DNA of 64,000 nucleotides from Fodinibius salinus. GTDB taxonomy: Bacteria; Bacteroidota; Rhodothermia; Balneolales; Balneolaceae. Made by a program: the position numbers and the translations under genes. Where the stretch lies: the NCBI RefSeq assembly GCF_008124865.1, contig NZ_VNHY01000002.1, positions 682,001-746,000 of the forward strand. Reading direction: 5' to 3'. Below, piece after piece: positions 17,254-26,239 of the stretch (position 1 is its first letter; the number at the start of each line of letters is the position of its first letter). The notes below the pieces were generated by a model. That model did not search any database and was not told the DNA's origin. It saw only the letters and a program-made list of their open reading frames with translations.

Positions 17254-18378
17254 TTGTCTGGAATCTATCTCCATATTCCGTTTTGTAAGCAAGCATGCTC
17301 GTACTGTGACTTTTACTTCGTGACGCGAACATCCGAGCGGGAGCATTTTGTACAGCAACTACTAAAGGAGATTCAGGATTATGCTGATACTCGATATTCA
17401 GAAGAGACGGTAAAGACGATTTATTTCGGTGGGGGCACTCCTTCGTTGCTCGAGCCCCGGCAGGTAGAAAAAATTTTAGAAGCGCTTGAACAGACCTTTG
17501 AGGTTGACAGTCGGGAGATAACTTTTGAGATGAATCCCGATGATGTTACGGAACCTTTTTTGGCTGATTTGAGAAGCCTGGGGGTGAACCGGGCTAGTAT
17601 GGGTGTACAGAGTTTTGATCCCGAGCTGTTGGAATTTATGCACCGGGCACATTCCAGTGAAGAGGCCCTTCATTGCCTGGAGCTGTTAAGTAAGTCCCGT
17701 TTCGAATCGTACACGGTAGACCTTATTTACGGTAATCCCAACCAGTCAAATGAGCAGCTCGAAGCCGATCTGGATAAGCTGCTTCCGTTTAATCCGCCGC
17801 ATATTTCGGCCTATTCCCTGACGATTGAACCCAATACACGACTGGGTAAGCAGGTAGAGCTGGGACGCATCGCACCTCCCGAGGATGATAAAGTGGCTGC
17901 CCATTTTGAAATTGTTAATGAGCGGCTTTCTGAACAGGGAATAGAACGGTATGAAGTAAGTAATTATAGCCGTGCCGGTTGTGAAGCTGATCATAACAGT
18001 AGTTACTGGGAGCACGAAAACTATTTGGGATTGGGGCCTGGGGCACATTCATTTTGGTGGGATGAAAAAGCCTATCGATGGGAAAATGAAACTGATCTTC
18101 GCAGCTATCTACGCAATGAAGATAGCAAAGATAAGGAGCAGCTTTCCCTGGAACAACTGGCTGAAGAGCGTCTAATGATGGGCCTTAGAACTCGGTTGGG
18201 CGTTGGCTTTGAAGAGTTAGAACAAAAATATGATTATACCTTAACAGATCGTCAGCAACAGTATTTAACCAATCGACAACAAGAGGAGAAGCTAAAGGTA
18301 GATGATAGGATTAAACTGACTGGTAAAGGCATAAAAATAGCTGATGCTATTATTCTAGATTTGGTGACCCTGCATTGA
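17254..18378 (+). CDS. hemW: HemW-like radical SAM heme chaperone
   Basis: 374-residue radical SAM protein related to coproporphyrinogen III oxidase but of the shorter HemW type. The cluster motif CKQACSYCDF is at residues about 11-20 (CxxxCxxCxF), followed by FGGGTPSLL, NPDDVT and GVQSFDPELLEFMHRAH. The C-terminal domain with LRTRLGVGFEELEQKY is HemW-like. Start is a TTG at 17254, supported because the protein then begins MSGIYLHIPFC, the family's normal N-terminus. Probable role: binding heme and helping load it into proteins, rather than oxygen-independent HemN chemistry. Confidence 0.9.
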   Translation: MSGIYLHIPFCKQACSYCDFYFVTRTSEREHFVQQLLKEIQDYADTRYSEETVKTIYFGGGTPSLLEPRQVEKILEALEQTFEVDSREITFEMNPDDVTEPFLADLRSLGVNRASMGVQSFDPELLEFMHRAHSSEEALHCLELLSKSRFESYTVDLIYGNPNQSNEQLEADLDKLLPFNPPHISAYSLTIEPNTRLGKQVELGRIAPPEDDKVAAHFEIVNERLSEQGIERYEVSNYSRAGCEADHNSSYWEHENYLGLGPGAHSFWWDEKAYRWENETDLRSYLRNEDSKDKEQLSLEQLAEERLMMGLRTRLGVGFEELEQKYDYTLTDRQQQYLTNRQQEEKLKVDDRIKLTGKGIKIADAIILDLVTLH

Positions 18379-18443
18379 TTGCTTTTCTTTATCAAATGGA
18401 TGAACTTAATGGCTTCGAGTTCAACGTCTTTACAAATATTAGT

Positions 18444-18525
18444 ATGTCACTTGAATTTGTTTCAGGACCTTGTTTTACCGGAAGAAGAAACTTATGTAGA
18501 TTCTGAACCTAATTCAGAATAACAT
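18444..18525. repeat. Degenerate copy of the inverted-repeat element
   Basis: ATGTCACTTGAATTTGTTTC continues AGGA (18444 onward) and is mirrored by ATTCTGAACCTAATTCAGAA followed by TAACAT, ending near 18525. Arm sequences correspond to those of the element at 17091-17171 with several substitutions and a different spacer. It occupies most of the gap between hemW and the next gene. Confidence 0.55.
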
Positions 18526-18562
18526 GTTAATTTATTTTTGAATTAAATTTAACTTTGAAGAA

Positions 18563-19549
18563 ATGGAAGCAAGCTTAAAGGCATTCATGAAGGAGATTAT
18601 CGACTATGCAGGATTATTCCCTCCTTCTGATCTTTCGCTCGATCCGGCCATAAAAAATTACAGTAAATATCGCAGCTGCGAAGATCGCTGGATGTTGTCG
18701 AGATTTATCATTCCTGCCCTGGATCTTGATCAGTTAGCGCCCTACGGAGATACATTATTTAAAAAGGCTGACAATCCGTATTCTTTTTCGGTGCTTGGAA
18801 AGGGTACAGAAACGATGAGTGAATTTGAAGATCATTTGCAGCAAATAACTGCTGCAGTTAATCAATTCCACGATACTCATGGCAGCAGCGTACGTACCGA
18901 TATGCTGGAAATTAAGTTGCCACGGGAAGTAGTATTTGCAAATGATGCCGATTTGTTTGCGGATGCTTATACGCTTGCAGTACAAGAATTAAGCAAGTCA
19001 TCACTCACGCCTAATCGTCTTTTTTTCGAAGGGTATTTTGAGAAAAACTGGAAAAAAGATATCAGCCTGTTACTGGACACTATGCAGAGCAGTAATGAAT
19101 CCATAGATACTGACCATGTGGATTCTATTGGCTATAAATTGCGTTGTGGAGGGATAGAAGCGGATATGTTTCCTTCCGTACAGCAGGTTTCCTTTGCATT
19201 AACTGAGGCGCGCAAAAACAACGTAGCGTTGAAAGCGACTGCCGGCCTGCATCACCCGGTGCGCCATTATGCAGATTCGGTACAAACAAAGATGCACGGA
19301 TTTTTAAATGTGTTCGGGGGAGCTATGCTGGGTTATGCCCATGATTTGTCTGCAAGTGAGCTGAGCGAAATTATATCAGAAGAAGATCCAGAGCAATTTA
19401 TATTTACGGATGATGGCTTCGAATGGAATGATCTGCATATTTCTACTGATGATATTAACGAGCTACGAGAAGTGGCGCTTATTTCATATGGCAGCTGTAG
19501 CTTTGACGAACCCCGCGAAGATCTTCAAAATTTAGGATTGATGAGTTAA
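18563..19549 (+). CDS. Unrecognised 328-aa protein upstream of fahA
   Basis: I do not recognise the family. No signal peptide or membrane segment. The N-terminus (MEASLKAFMKEIIDYAGLFP) is followed by alternating helices and strands. The middle contains YKLRCGGIEADMFPSVQQVS near residue 190 and LKATAGLHHPVRHYAD near 230, a His-rich loop that could bind metal or phosphate. The C-terminal segment is acidic (SEEDPEQFIFTDDGFEWNDL). The alternating pattern would fit a TIM-barrel-like fold, but that is only a guess. It lies 75 bp upstream of fumarylacetoacetase on the same strand, so an accessory role in tyrosine/homogentisate breakdown is possible. Length, codon use and spacing argue for a real gene. 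Confidence 0.8.
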   Translation: MEASLKAFMKEIIDYAGLFPPSDLSLDPAIKNYSKYRSCEDRWMLSRFIIPALDLDQLAPYGDTLFKKADNPYSFSVLGKGTETMSEFEDHLQQITAAVNQFHDTHGSSVRTDMLEIKLPREVVFANDADLFADAYTLAVQELSKSSLTPNRLFFEGYFEKNWKKDISLLLDTMQSSNESIDTDHVDSIGYKLRCGGIEADMFPSVQQVSFALTEARKNNVALKATAGLHHPVRHYADSVQTKMHGFLNVFGGAMLGYAHDLSASELSEIISEEDPEQFIFTDDGFEWNDLHISTDDINELREVALISYGSCSFDEPREDLQNLGLMS

Positions 19550-19624
19550 GAATATGCTATGTTAATACTCGATGATTGATCTTAAGATTAAGAGATTCAT
19601 AATTTATAACCCAAAATTCCAACG

Positions 19625-20917
19625 ATGAATTCAACTAACGATCCTACTTTAGAATCATTTGTAGATGTAGATTCACAATCGCACTTTCCTATTCAAAATT
19701 TGCCTTACGGCTTAGCCAATCCCGGTGATGGAGATTCTTTTTTATGCTCCGCCATTGGCGATTATGTTGTGAATTTGGCAGCACTGGAAGCCGCCGGCCA
19801 TTTTGACGGCCCACACCTGGAGGGCGCAGAAGTATTCCAAGAACAAACGCTTAATAAATTTATGGGTCTGGGTCGTGATGCATGGACGGAGGCACGCCAA
19901 ACGATCAGCCGGTTGTTAAGTGCTGATGAAGCAACGCTGCGGGATGATGATTCGCTGCGCAGTAAAGTGCTTATCCCCATGGACGAGGTAGAAATGCAGC
20001 TGCCGGTAGATATTGGTGATTACACTGACTTTTACTCTTCTGAGCAGCATGCTACTAATGTGGGGAGTATGTTTCGGGACCCCGAAAATGCCCTCAAACC
20101 TAACTGGAAACATCTGCCTGTCGGTTATCACGGCCGGGCCAGTTCGGTGGTTATCAGCGGGACTGATCTACATCGTCCACAGGGACAAATCCTGCCGCCG
20201 GATAGCGATGATACCCCTATTTTTAGTGCATGTAAACTTTGTGATTTTGAGCTGGAAATGGGTTTTCTGACAGGTCCCGGTAATGATGTGGGATCGCCAA
20301 TTCCTATTGACGAAGCTGACGAGCACATCTTTGGGCTCACACTCGTCAATGACTGGAGTGCCCGCGACATCCAGAAGTGGGAGTACCAGCCTTTGGGCCC
20401 GTTCCTGGCGAAAAACTGGGCAACGACTGTTTCCCCGTGGATTGTTACGCTGGATGCGCTCGAGCCGTTCCGTATTTCCGGACCTGAGCAGGATCCTGAA
20501 CCACTTCCTTATCTGGATACTGATGAAAACTGGACGTTTGATATTAATCTTGATGTGTTTTTGCAGGGCAAGGATATGGACGAGGCGCACAAAATTTGTG
20601 CATCCAATGCGAAGAATCTCTACTGGAATGTAGCTCAGCAGCTGGCGCATCAGACTATTACAGGCTGTAATATCCGTCCCGGTGATTTGTATGCTTCGGG
20701 CACTATCAGTGGACCGGAAAAATCATCGTACGGAAGTATGCTAGAGCTGAGCTGGAAAGGTACCGATCCTATTGAATTTCCCAACGGTGATGAGCGAACC
20801 TTCCTTGAAGACGGCGACGAAGTAACGATGACCGGCTATGCCGAAACCGATGGCTACACAATTGGGTTTGGTGAAGTGAGTGGTAAAATTTTGCCGGCGA
20901 AAGAACTTGATGTGTAG
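19625..20917 (+). CDS. fahA: Fumarylacetoacetase
   Basis: 430-residue FAH enzyme, last step of tyrosine degradation: fumarylacetoacetate to fumarate plus acetoacetate. Key segments correspond to the mammalian active site: [16 protein letters not shown] (metal Asp and catalytic His), [34 protein letters not shown] (metal Glu pair) and [20 protein letters not shown] (metal Asp). The N-terminal FAH_N domain covers about residues 15-120. It follows the unrecognised 328-aa gene and is closed by a strong terminator. No hppD or hmgA is visible in this window. Confidence 0.96.
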   Translation: MNSTNDPTLESFVDVDSQSHFPIQNLPYGLANPGDGDSFLCSAIGDYVVNLAALEAAGHFDGPHLEGAEVFQEQTLNKFMGLGRDAWTEARQTISRLLSADEATLRDDDSLRSKVLIPMDEVEMQLPVDIGDYTDFYSSEQHATNVGSMFRDPENALKPNWKHLPVGYHGRASSVVISGTDLHRPQGQILPPDSDDTPIFSACKLCDFELEMGFLTGPGNDVGSPIPIDEADEHIFGLTLVNDWSARDIQKWEYQPLGPFLAKNWATTVSPWIVTLDALEPFRISGPEQDPEPLPYLDTDENWTFDINLDVFLQGKDMDEAHKICASNAKNLYWNVAQQLAHQTITGCNIRPGDLYASGTISGPEKSSYGSMLELSWKGTDPIEFPNGDERTFLEDGDEVTMTGYAETDGYTIGFGEVSGKILPAKELDV

Positions 20918-20943
20918 TTTATTTGACTACTAGTAATACGTAG

Positions 20944-20984
20944 TACGCAATACGGAGGTCATGCTTCGTATTGCGTATTTTTTT
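20944..20984 (+). terminator. Rho-independent terminator after fahA
   Basis: Perfect 11-bp stem TACGCAATACG (20944-20954) and CGTATTGCGTA (20967-20977) with a 12-nt loop, followed by seven T residues. It is located 27 bp after the fahA stop and between convergent genes. Confidence 0.88.
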
Positions 20985-21023
20985 ATTAGTTCATTTTTTG
21001 TTGGCAAAACTGCCAGAATTAAT

Positions 21024-22796
21024 TTACTTAATCAGCGTCATCTTCTGGGTTTCGGCGTTACCGTCTAAAGTAAGCCGATAGAAATAAACGCCTGAAGCCA
21101 TTCCTTCTGCGGTAACCGGATAGGTGTAGATACCCGCCTTTTGAGGCCTATCGACAATAGTAGAAATCTTTCGGCCCAGTACATCAAATATCTCCAGTGT
21201 TACCTCCCGCTGTTGGGTAAGGCTATATCGAATAGTTGTCTGATTGCTAAATGGATTCGGAAAATTTTGCTCCAGTTTGTTTTCAGTTGGTTGTACAGAA
21301 CGAACTTTGAGCGTATAAACAGGATTTGGAGGGCTTTCTTTACCATTTGCAGCCACAATACCAATCTTGTTTAGCTTATCCCACTTCCACCCGGTTATAA
21401 ACTGATCGCTGATGCTGTTATGTGATGAAAAAGTTTTAAACTCAGTCGTCCCGTTTTTAAAGTAGCCCAGCACGCCAATCATAATTTTATTAACAAAATC
21501 TATTTCCGAATTGATGGCAACTGATCCCGAAAACGGAGCAGCCTGAACGGTATGATAGCCGGCTGACATTAGTTGTAGCGTATCTGGATTGGCAAGACTG
21601 TCATCCCCAAAGAAGGTTGAGGTAATGTTAGGTGAAGGGTAATCGGTGCGCTCTTCAAACCCAAAAGAAGCCGGACTGTTGGCATTGCCCGAGGCGTAAT
21701 GCCACATCTGGGACTCTACATAATTTTGCATGTATGCCTGTTGCCCGCCCAACTGTTGAGTGACGGCCTTAACCATGGTAATGTTGGGACTGTTTGAGAT
21801 AATTTGCCAAACATTTACCCAGAACTGGGAACCGAATTTTTCTTCAAAAAAAAGTGCCCAGCTGACATGTTCGTAAGAACCGGGATAGAAACTTTGCGTA
21901 GGATCGCTGAGTATAGACTGATCGGAATCAAGGTAATTGTAATAATCATTTACGTTATCATAGACTACCTCTTCCATAAGTGTGGCATCCATCTCCAGCC
22001 AAGCTCCCGTTTCTCCAGACCAGCTGTTGGCTTCATACTGGATAGCATGCTTAAATTCATGAGCCATCGTAACATTGATCGCCCCTGTTTGATTGCCATC
22101 GGGATGATCGTTGGGCGGAAATCCCTCGGCAAAATCATTTTCGATAAATATGCAAGTAGATATACTATTTGTACAATAGTATGACCTATTAGGATTAGTG
22201 GTGTTTGGGCTGGTTAATCCAAAGGTAGGTGCAACATTTTGTATTTGGATTTCATATGATGTACTAGGAGAAATGGGATCCGAATAGCCCAGGGTTTGCA
22301 CTTCGTGGCTATATGATGAGTCTGCTGCTGTTGCCACTTTTTCCACATAATCAGGAATGCCGTTGGTGTTTGTATCTTCGTTTGGTACGGCAGAAGATCC
22401 AGAAGTTTGGTAATGAATTTCAAAATTACCGGAGGGTGAGGAGTAGGTTTGGGAGGCCTGAGCAGTGGGCGCGGCCGTCATCGATTTGATTTTATTAATA
22501 GTGGCTGCAGATAGTTGCGAACGGTTGCGTTCGAAATCCATATAAGCTGGGGTACCGCACTTAATGGCGCTTTGTGCTGGGAGGCGGTATTGATCAGGCA
22601 GCTTAGAGCTGTTTTTACTGAGGTAAAACTTGTATAGTACCTTTTGGTCGAGGGTTAGTTTGCCTGCTTTGTAGGCTTGGTCAATAGTATGGTAGGCATT
22701 GTGATTATGTACAGATTCACCCTGTTGCGAATAGCCGGCTTGATAGAAGAAAAGGCAGAGCAGAAAAATTAAAATTGGTAGCCGCTTAAAGATCAT
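21024..22796 (-). CDS. Secreted MXAN_6640-type metalloprotease with T9SS sorting domain
   Basis: 590-residue exported protein. An N-terminal signal peptide (LPILIFLLCLFFYQAGYS) is followed by a region with DTNTNGIPDYVEKV near residue 140. The zinc-protease motif HEFKH is at residues 246-250 in MAHEFKHAIQYEAN, with a downstream acidic helix LEMDATLMEEVVYD, as in the MXAN_6640 putative metalloprotease family. The C-terminal 85 residues form a type A T9SS sorting domain: LEQNFPNPFSNQTTIRYSL, VTLEIFDVLGRKI, GIYTYPV and SGVYFYRLTLD. It should cross the outer membrane via the type IX system and be released or attached at the surface. Stands alone, convergent with fahA. Confidence 0.9.
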   Translation of the reverse strand: MIFKRLPILIFLLCLFFYQAGYSQQGESVHNHNAYHTIDQAYKAGKLTLDQKVLYKFYLSKNSSKLPDQYRLPAQSAIKCGTPAYMDFERNRSQLSAATINKIKSMTAAPTAQASQTYSSPSGNFEIHYQTSGSSAVPNEDTNTNGIPDYVEKVATAADSSYSHEVQTLGYSDPISPSTSYEIQIQNVAPTFGLTSPNTTNPNRSYYCTNSISTCIFIENDFAEGFPPNDHPDGNQTGAINVTMAHEFKHAIQYEANSWSGETGAWLEMDATLMEEVVYDNVNDYYNYLDSDQSILSDPTQSFYPGSYEHVSWALFFEEKFGSQFWVNVWQIISNSPNITMVKAVTQQLGGQQAYMQNYVESQMWHYASGNANSPASFGFEERTDYPSPNITSTFFGDDSLANPDTLQLMSAGYHTVQAAPFSGSVAINSEIDFVNKIMIGVLGYFKNGTTEFKTFSSHNSISDQFITGWKWDKLNKIGIVAANGKESPPNPVYTLKVRSVQPTENKLEQNFPNPFSNQTTIRYSLTQQREVTLEIFDVLGRKISTIVDRPQKAGIYTYPVTAEGMASGVYFYRLTLDGNAETQKMTLIK

Positions 22797-22873
22797 CTAC
22801 AACTATATTAGAAAGCAGAAAAATTCATTTCTTGCAAAATTACCCTTATTTTTGGGATCTGCAAATCATGAAT

Positions 22874-22897
22874 CACTAAGGCACGAAGTGCACAAAG
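22874..22897. repeat. Intergenic 'CACTAAGGCACGAAG' phrase
   Basis: The 24-bp CACTAAGGCACGAAGTGCAC plus AAAG, between divergent genes, matches a phrase (cactaaggcacgaaggcacaaag-like) that I recall recurring in non-coding DNA of many bacterial genomes. No function known; recall-based and low confidence. Confidence 0.3.
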
Positions 22898-22946
22898 AAA
22901 CTATTAATCGCTGTGCTCTAGTAGTAGTTAAAAAAGGAAATAGACC

Positions 22947-23909
22947 ATGTACGAAGTAATACTGTATTACAAATTTAATGAGATTGACGATCCCGAAACA
23001 TTTTGTGCTGAACATAAACAGTTTTGTGAGGAGCTGGGCATAAAGGGACGCATTTATATAAGTGATACCGGTATAAACGGTACGCTGGGCGGCACGCCCG
23101 AGCAGGTGGCCGAATATAAAGACCAGCTAACGAGCATCTCCGGATTTGACGGTATTGATTTTAAAACGGATACCAGTGATTACATTCCGTTTGCCAAACT
23201 GAAATGCAAGACGCGCGATGAGCTTGTAGCTATCCATAAAGAGGATGTTGATCCGGAAGACGGCGGCGAATACTTGGAGCCCGAGGAGTGGAAGCAAGTT
23301 ATAGAATCTGACGAAGATTATGTGATGATAGATGTGCGCAACGATTATGAATCTGAGATTGGTCACTTCGAAGGAGCAGTGACACCCCAAGTTGAAAATT
23401 TTTACGAATTTCCTGAGTGGCTTGAAGAATTTGAAGAAGAGGTAGGTAAAGATAAAAAGGTATTGATGTATTGTACCGGTGGTATCCGATGTGAGAAGTT
23501 TTCGGTACTCATGAAGGAAAAGGGATGGCACGATGTAAACCAGTTGCATGGTGGTATTTTAAGGTATTCCAATGAAGAGGGGGGTGAACACTATAAGGGC
23601 AAATGCTTTGTGTTCGATGATCGCCTGGTAGTGCCCGTAAATGAAGATGATATGGAGCCCATAGCAAAGTGTGAGATTACCGGCAAACCGGCAGATACCT
23701 ATATCAACTGTGCGAATATGCAGTGCAATAAGCTTTTTGTCTGTTCCGAAGAAGGAGCAAAAAAGATGGAGGGCTGCTGCAGCGAGGAGTGTCGGCAGAG
23801 TGAATATAAGCGACCGTTTGATCCGGAAAATGCGTTCCGTCCTTTCCGAAAATGGTACAACTATTTTGATGAGGACTTTAAGGAGCGAGAAATGGAGAGC
23901 AGTGGGTAA
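22947..23909 (+). CDS. trhO: tRNA uridine(34) hydroxylase TrhO (YceA-like rhodanese)
   Basis: 320-residue oxygen-dependent enzyme that hydroxylates wobble uridine 34 in tRNAs reading NNU/NNA/NNG codons. Order: an N-terminal acylphosphatase-like domain (residues about 1-95, GRIYISDTGINGTLGG), then a rhodanese domain. The rhodanese active Cys176 lies in MYCTGGIRCEK; VMIDVRNDYESEIGHFEGA comes before it. The C-terminal region is cysteine-rich (CEITGKPADTYINCANMQC, CSEEGAKKMEGCCSEEC), probably zinc-binding, as in bacterial homologues. The start is ATG 22947 with AAAGGAA upstream. Single gene. Confidence 0.93.
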   Translation: MYEVILYYKFNEIDDPETFCAEHKQFCEELGIKGRIYISDTGINGTLGGTPEQVAEYKDQLTSISGFDGIDFKTDTSDYIPFAKLKCKTRDELVAIHKEDVDPEDGGEYLEPEEWKQVIESDEDYVMIDVRNDYESEIGHFEGAVTPQVENFYEFPEWLEEFEEEVGKDKKVLMYCTGGIRCEKFSVLMKEKGWHDVNQLHGGILRYSNEEGGEHYKGKCFVFDDRLVVPVNEDDMEPIAKCEITGKPADTYINCANMQCNKLFVCSEEGAKKMEGCCSEECRQSEYKRPFDPENAFRPFRKWYNYFDEDFKEREMESSG

Positions 23910-24238
23910 TATATTTTTGTTTATCCCAACCGTAGGTAAGATCCTTATTATAATAATTCAAGATGTTACGGTTCTTTCATCTGTCCATGACTTAAAAAGC
24001 TTTTTAGCTTAAGGGATTTGTGCTTCTGATCTATAACACCTAATAGAATAGCTCCTTTTGCAACTAACTATTGGTACAAAGAAAATACTAGGCTAGTAAG
24101 AACAGTTAGCCAAGAAATTTAATCAGTGTATTTATTCAGTGAGGATGGTTAAGTGTTAGGTGAAGTCATTTTTGTTTTCAGTAATATTTGATTTGGTATT
24201 AAATAGCCTTCTTGAGATAAAATTAGTAAGATAGTTGG
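23910..24238. other. Non-coding gap downstream of trhO
   Basis: About 330 bp of AT-rich DNA. The only structure I see is the palindrome TAAAAAGCTTTTTA (23993-24006), about 90 bp after trhO, which could act in termination. No ORF with sensible codon use, no tRNA and no riboswitch core. Confidence 0.4.
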
Positions 24239-24406
24239 ATGAAAAATTTAATTATTATTTTATGTCTATATATTACCTATATCATCTATTACTATTTTAC
24301 CAGAGACAAATTCCTCGATAAATTTATTGAGACAAGTATTATTTTTGGAATTTTTGCATTAGGGCTTTTCATATATAATAAGTTTTTTGATGACGAGGGG
24401 GAATAG
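24239..24406 (+). CDS. Small hypothetical membrane protein (55 aa)
   Basis: ATG 24239 to TAG 24406 encodes 55 residues. The first segment, MKNLIIILCLYITYIIYYYF, is a membrane helix. It is followed by a charged linker TRDKFLDKFIET, a second hydrophobic segment SIIFGIFALGLFIYN, and an acidic tail FFDDEGE. A two-helix hairpin protein is plausible. There is no strong ribosome-binding site, the gene is very AT-rich and I know no family, so it may be a chance ORF. Support comes from the clean hydrophobic/charged alternation, with both ends placed in an otherwise empty 650-bp gap. Confidence 0.45.
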   Translation: MKNLIIILCLYITYIIYYYFTRDKFLDKFIETSIIFGIFALGLFIYNKFFDDEGE

Positions 24407-24564
24407 GAGTAATTTTTTGATAAACTATTTCGTTGAGTGATAGATTAATTATTTGGCATTGGCTGGAAATAGGGCATCCAACTGTTCTCTTCTATCGATG
24501 CTATGATTTGTTGTGTGAGGTGGCTGCATCCTGTCTTTTAAAGGCAGAGAGATCTATTTCTCTG

Positions 24565-25359
24565 TTACTTAAAAAACGCTTTGGCAATAGAGGTAAAATG
24601 TGATGGTCGATCCAGGAACGCATAATGTCCGGCATGATCGATGACTACGAGTGCAGCATTTTCGATTCCCTGCTCCATACGTTCGGCCTGGTAAAGCGGA
24701 GCCGCATTGTCATCACGTCCCCATAGTAATAGCACCTCATGAGGAATGTTTGGAAGGGTCGGTTCAAGATATTCGGTAACCGTTTGTACAAAGGTTTCGC
24801 GCATCACCCCGCTGAGTTTGCTGTAGTCGCTGGAGCCCAGTGCCTTCCAGAGGGCCGTTTCCCGAAGCCATTCTAATGCATTGCTGCGCCAAGATTTAGG
24901 TAATAGGTAGAACGGGGCCTTTAATGTTTTAGCAGTGTACTTTTTAAGATAAAAACCCAAACTCCGTTTGGGTTTCATGCCCGCACCGCCGGTAATGAGT
25001 ACTTTGTCAATATGATCTTGACAATCTGCTCGGGCACAGAGCTTCAGCGCAATACGTCCGCCAAAAGAGTGGACCAGCAAGTCAACGGTTTCAAATTCTT
25101 GGTCTTGGATAAATTGTTCAACCATATCCGCATAGTCATCCACGTTCCAGGGATCATTGGGGACCGATGAATTACCGAAGCCGGGCAGATCGGGTATGTA
25201 ACAATCGCGAATATCAGACAATTGTTTGGCCAGTGGTGCCATTACTTGTTTGTTGCTGCCCCACCCGTGAAGAATAAGCAGGGGCTTGTCGTTTTCCATC
25301 CCCGTGCGGGTATAGGAGACAGATAAACTTTGGTAATGGTATATTTTTACGGTTTCCAT
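24565..25359 (-). CDS. Alpha/beta hydrolase
   Basis: 264 residues from ATG 25359; an upstream TTG at 25395 would add 12 residues. Alpha/beta-hydrolase fold of the BioH/MhpC type: LLILHGWGSNKQ (oxyanion HG), IPDLPGFGNSS, nucleophile elbow VHSFGGRIAL (Ser in HSFGG), acid Asp in LLWGRDDNAAP, and catalytic His in DHAGHYAFLDRP. The whole Ser-Asp-His triad is present. Substrate unknown: ester, amide or carbon-carbon hydrolysis are all possible. Monocistronic, leftward; a weak hairpin CAGAGA...TCTCTG (around 24545-24562) lies just after the stop. Confidence 0.88.
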   Translation of the reverse strand: METVKIYHYQSLSVSYTRTGMENDKPLLILHGWGSNKQVMAPLAKQLSDIRDCYIPDLPGFGNSSVPNDPWNVDDYADMVEQFIQDQEFETVDLLVHSFGGRIALKLCARADCQDHIDKVLITGGAGMKPKRSLGFYLKKYTAKTLKAPFYLLPKSWRSNALEWLRETALWKALGSSDYSKLSGVMRETFVQTVTEYLEPTLPNIPHEVLLLWGRDDNAAPLYQAERMEQGIENAALVVIDHAGHYAFLDRPSHFTSIAKAFFK

Positions 25360-25691
25360 ATCAGCAGTCAAACATCGAATTATTTTGTATCGCAAACAAG
25401 ATTGATTTCATTCGTAATGAGAATCTGGTGATTAGCAATGTTCACGTGAGATGCTAATTGGAAATTTGCGATAGTGCTTAGACCTATCTCGATGTAGAGA
25501 AGCAGTTTTGTTAGGGTTTACAAGATCCATACAAGTAATAATATATCTCCTATTGAGAGAGATAAACTCCATGGCCTATCTATCGAGATTGGGGTTACGT
25601 TGAGTCTTCAACGAAAAACTTTTGTAAGGATTGCCGGTTACATGGGTCCTACTGTTACAGGCAGACAAAACATCCTCAGAGGTGACCAATT
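25360..25691. other. Non-coding region between divergent genes
   Basis: About 330 bp between the leftward hydrolase and the rightward HhH gene. It contains TATCTCCTATTGAGAGAGATA (imperfect hairpin near 25548-25563) and nothing that resembles an RNA gene. Probably holds both promoters. Confidence 0.4.
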
Positions 25692-26210
25692 ATGAAGAGA
25701 CGAATATTTTTCTGGTTAGAGAAGCTAAAAATTACTCCCGGCGAACGTAAAACAGTAACTTCGCTGGTGATACTCTTTGTTATATTAGCAAGTGTCAATG
25801 TTGGACTTACGCCTTCGGTACCGTTCGAGGATGAACAGTACCATGAACTTGAGCAGCAGTTTAAAGAAAGGACAGCTATGCTCAAGAAGAAAGAACAGCA
25901 ACTTATGCAGCGGTACCATCCTTCCGAAAAACAACTGGTTAGCCTTCAAAGTGATACCACTCCCGCAGACACTGCGGATGCCCCTAATGAAGAGCCAAAC
26001 GAGACGCAGTCTGCTCAAGAAAAGATTAATATTAATACAGCCAACCAGCAGGCGTTGGAGTCGCTGCCCGGTATCGGACCTGCTTATGCAAGGCGTATCA
26101 TAGTTTACCGCAAGGAAAACGGGAAATTTAAGACTAAAAACGAGCTCAAAAAAATTAAAGGTATTGCCCAAAAGCGGCTGGATAATTTGAAACCATTTGT
26201 CAAACTTTAG
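25692..26210 (+). CDS. Membrane-anchored ComEA-type helix-hairpin-helix protein
   Basis: 172 residues. Layout: short basic cytosolic N-terminus, one membrane helix ([17 protein letters not shown], residues about 22-38), a coiled coil ([20 protein letters not shown]), an acidic linker (about 90-110) and a C-terminal ComEA-like double HhH (residues about 112-172: [20 protein letters not shown], then [29 protein letters not shown]). HhH repeats of this type bind DNA without sequence specificity; tethered outside the inner membrane they often take part in DNA uptake. It lies 29 bp upstream of porX. A similar HhH module ends the protein at 55568. Confidence 0.85.
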   Translation: MKRRIFFWLEKLKITPGERKTVTSLVILFVILASVNVGLTPSVPFEDEQYHELEQQFKERTAMLKKKEQQLMQRYHPSEKQLVSLQSDTTPADTADAPNEEPNETQSAQEKININTANQQALESLPGIGPAYARRIIVYRKENGKFKTKNELKKIKGIAQKRLDNLKPFVKL

Positions 26211-26239
26211 GATCCAAACTAATTAAGGCGGATCCTTCT

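Noticed and set aside
20168-20650. 160-codon open frame on the minus strand
   Set aside because: Antisense to fumarylacetoacetase, no recognisable motif and no start context.
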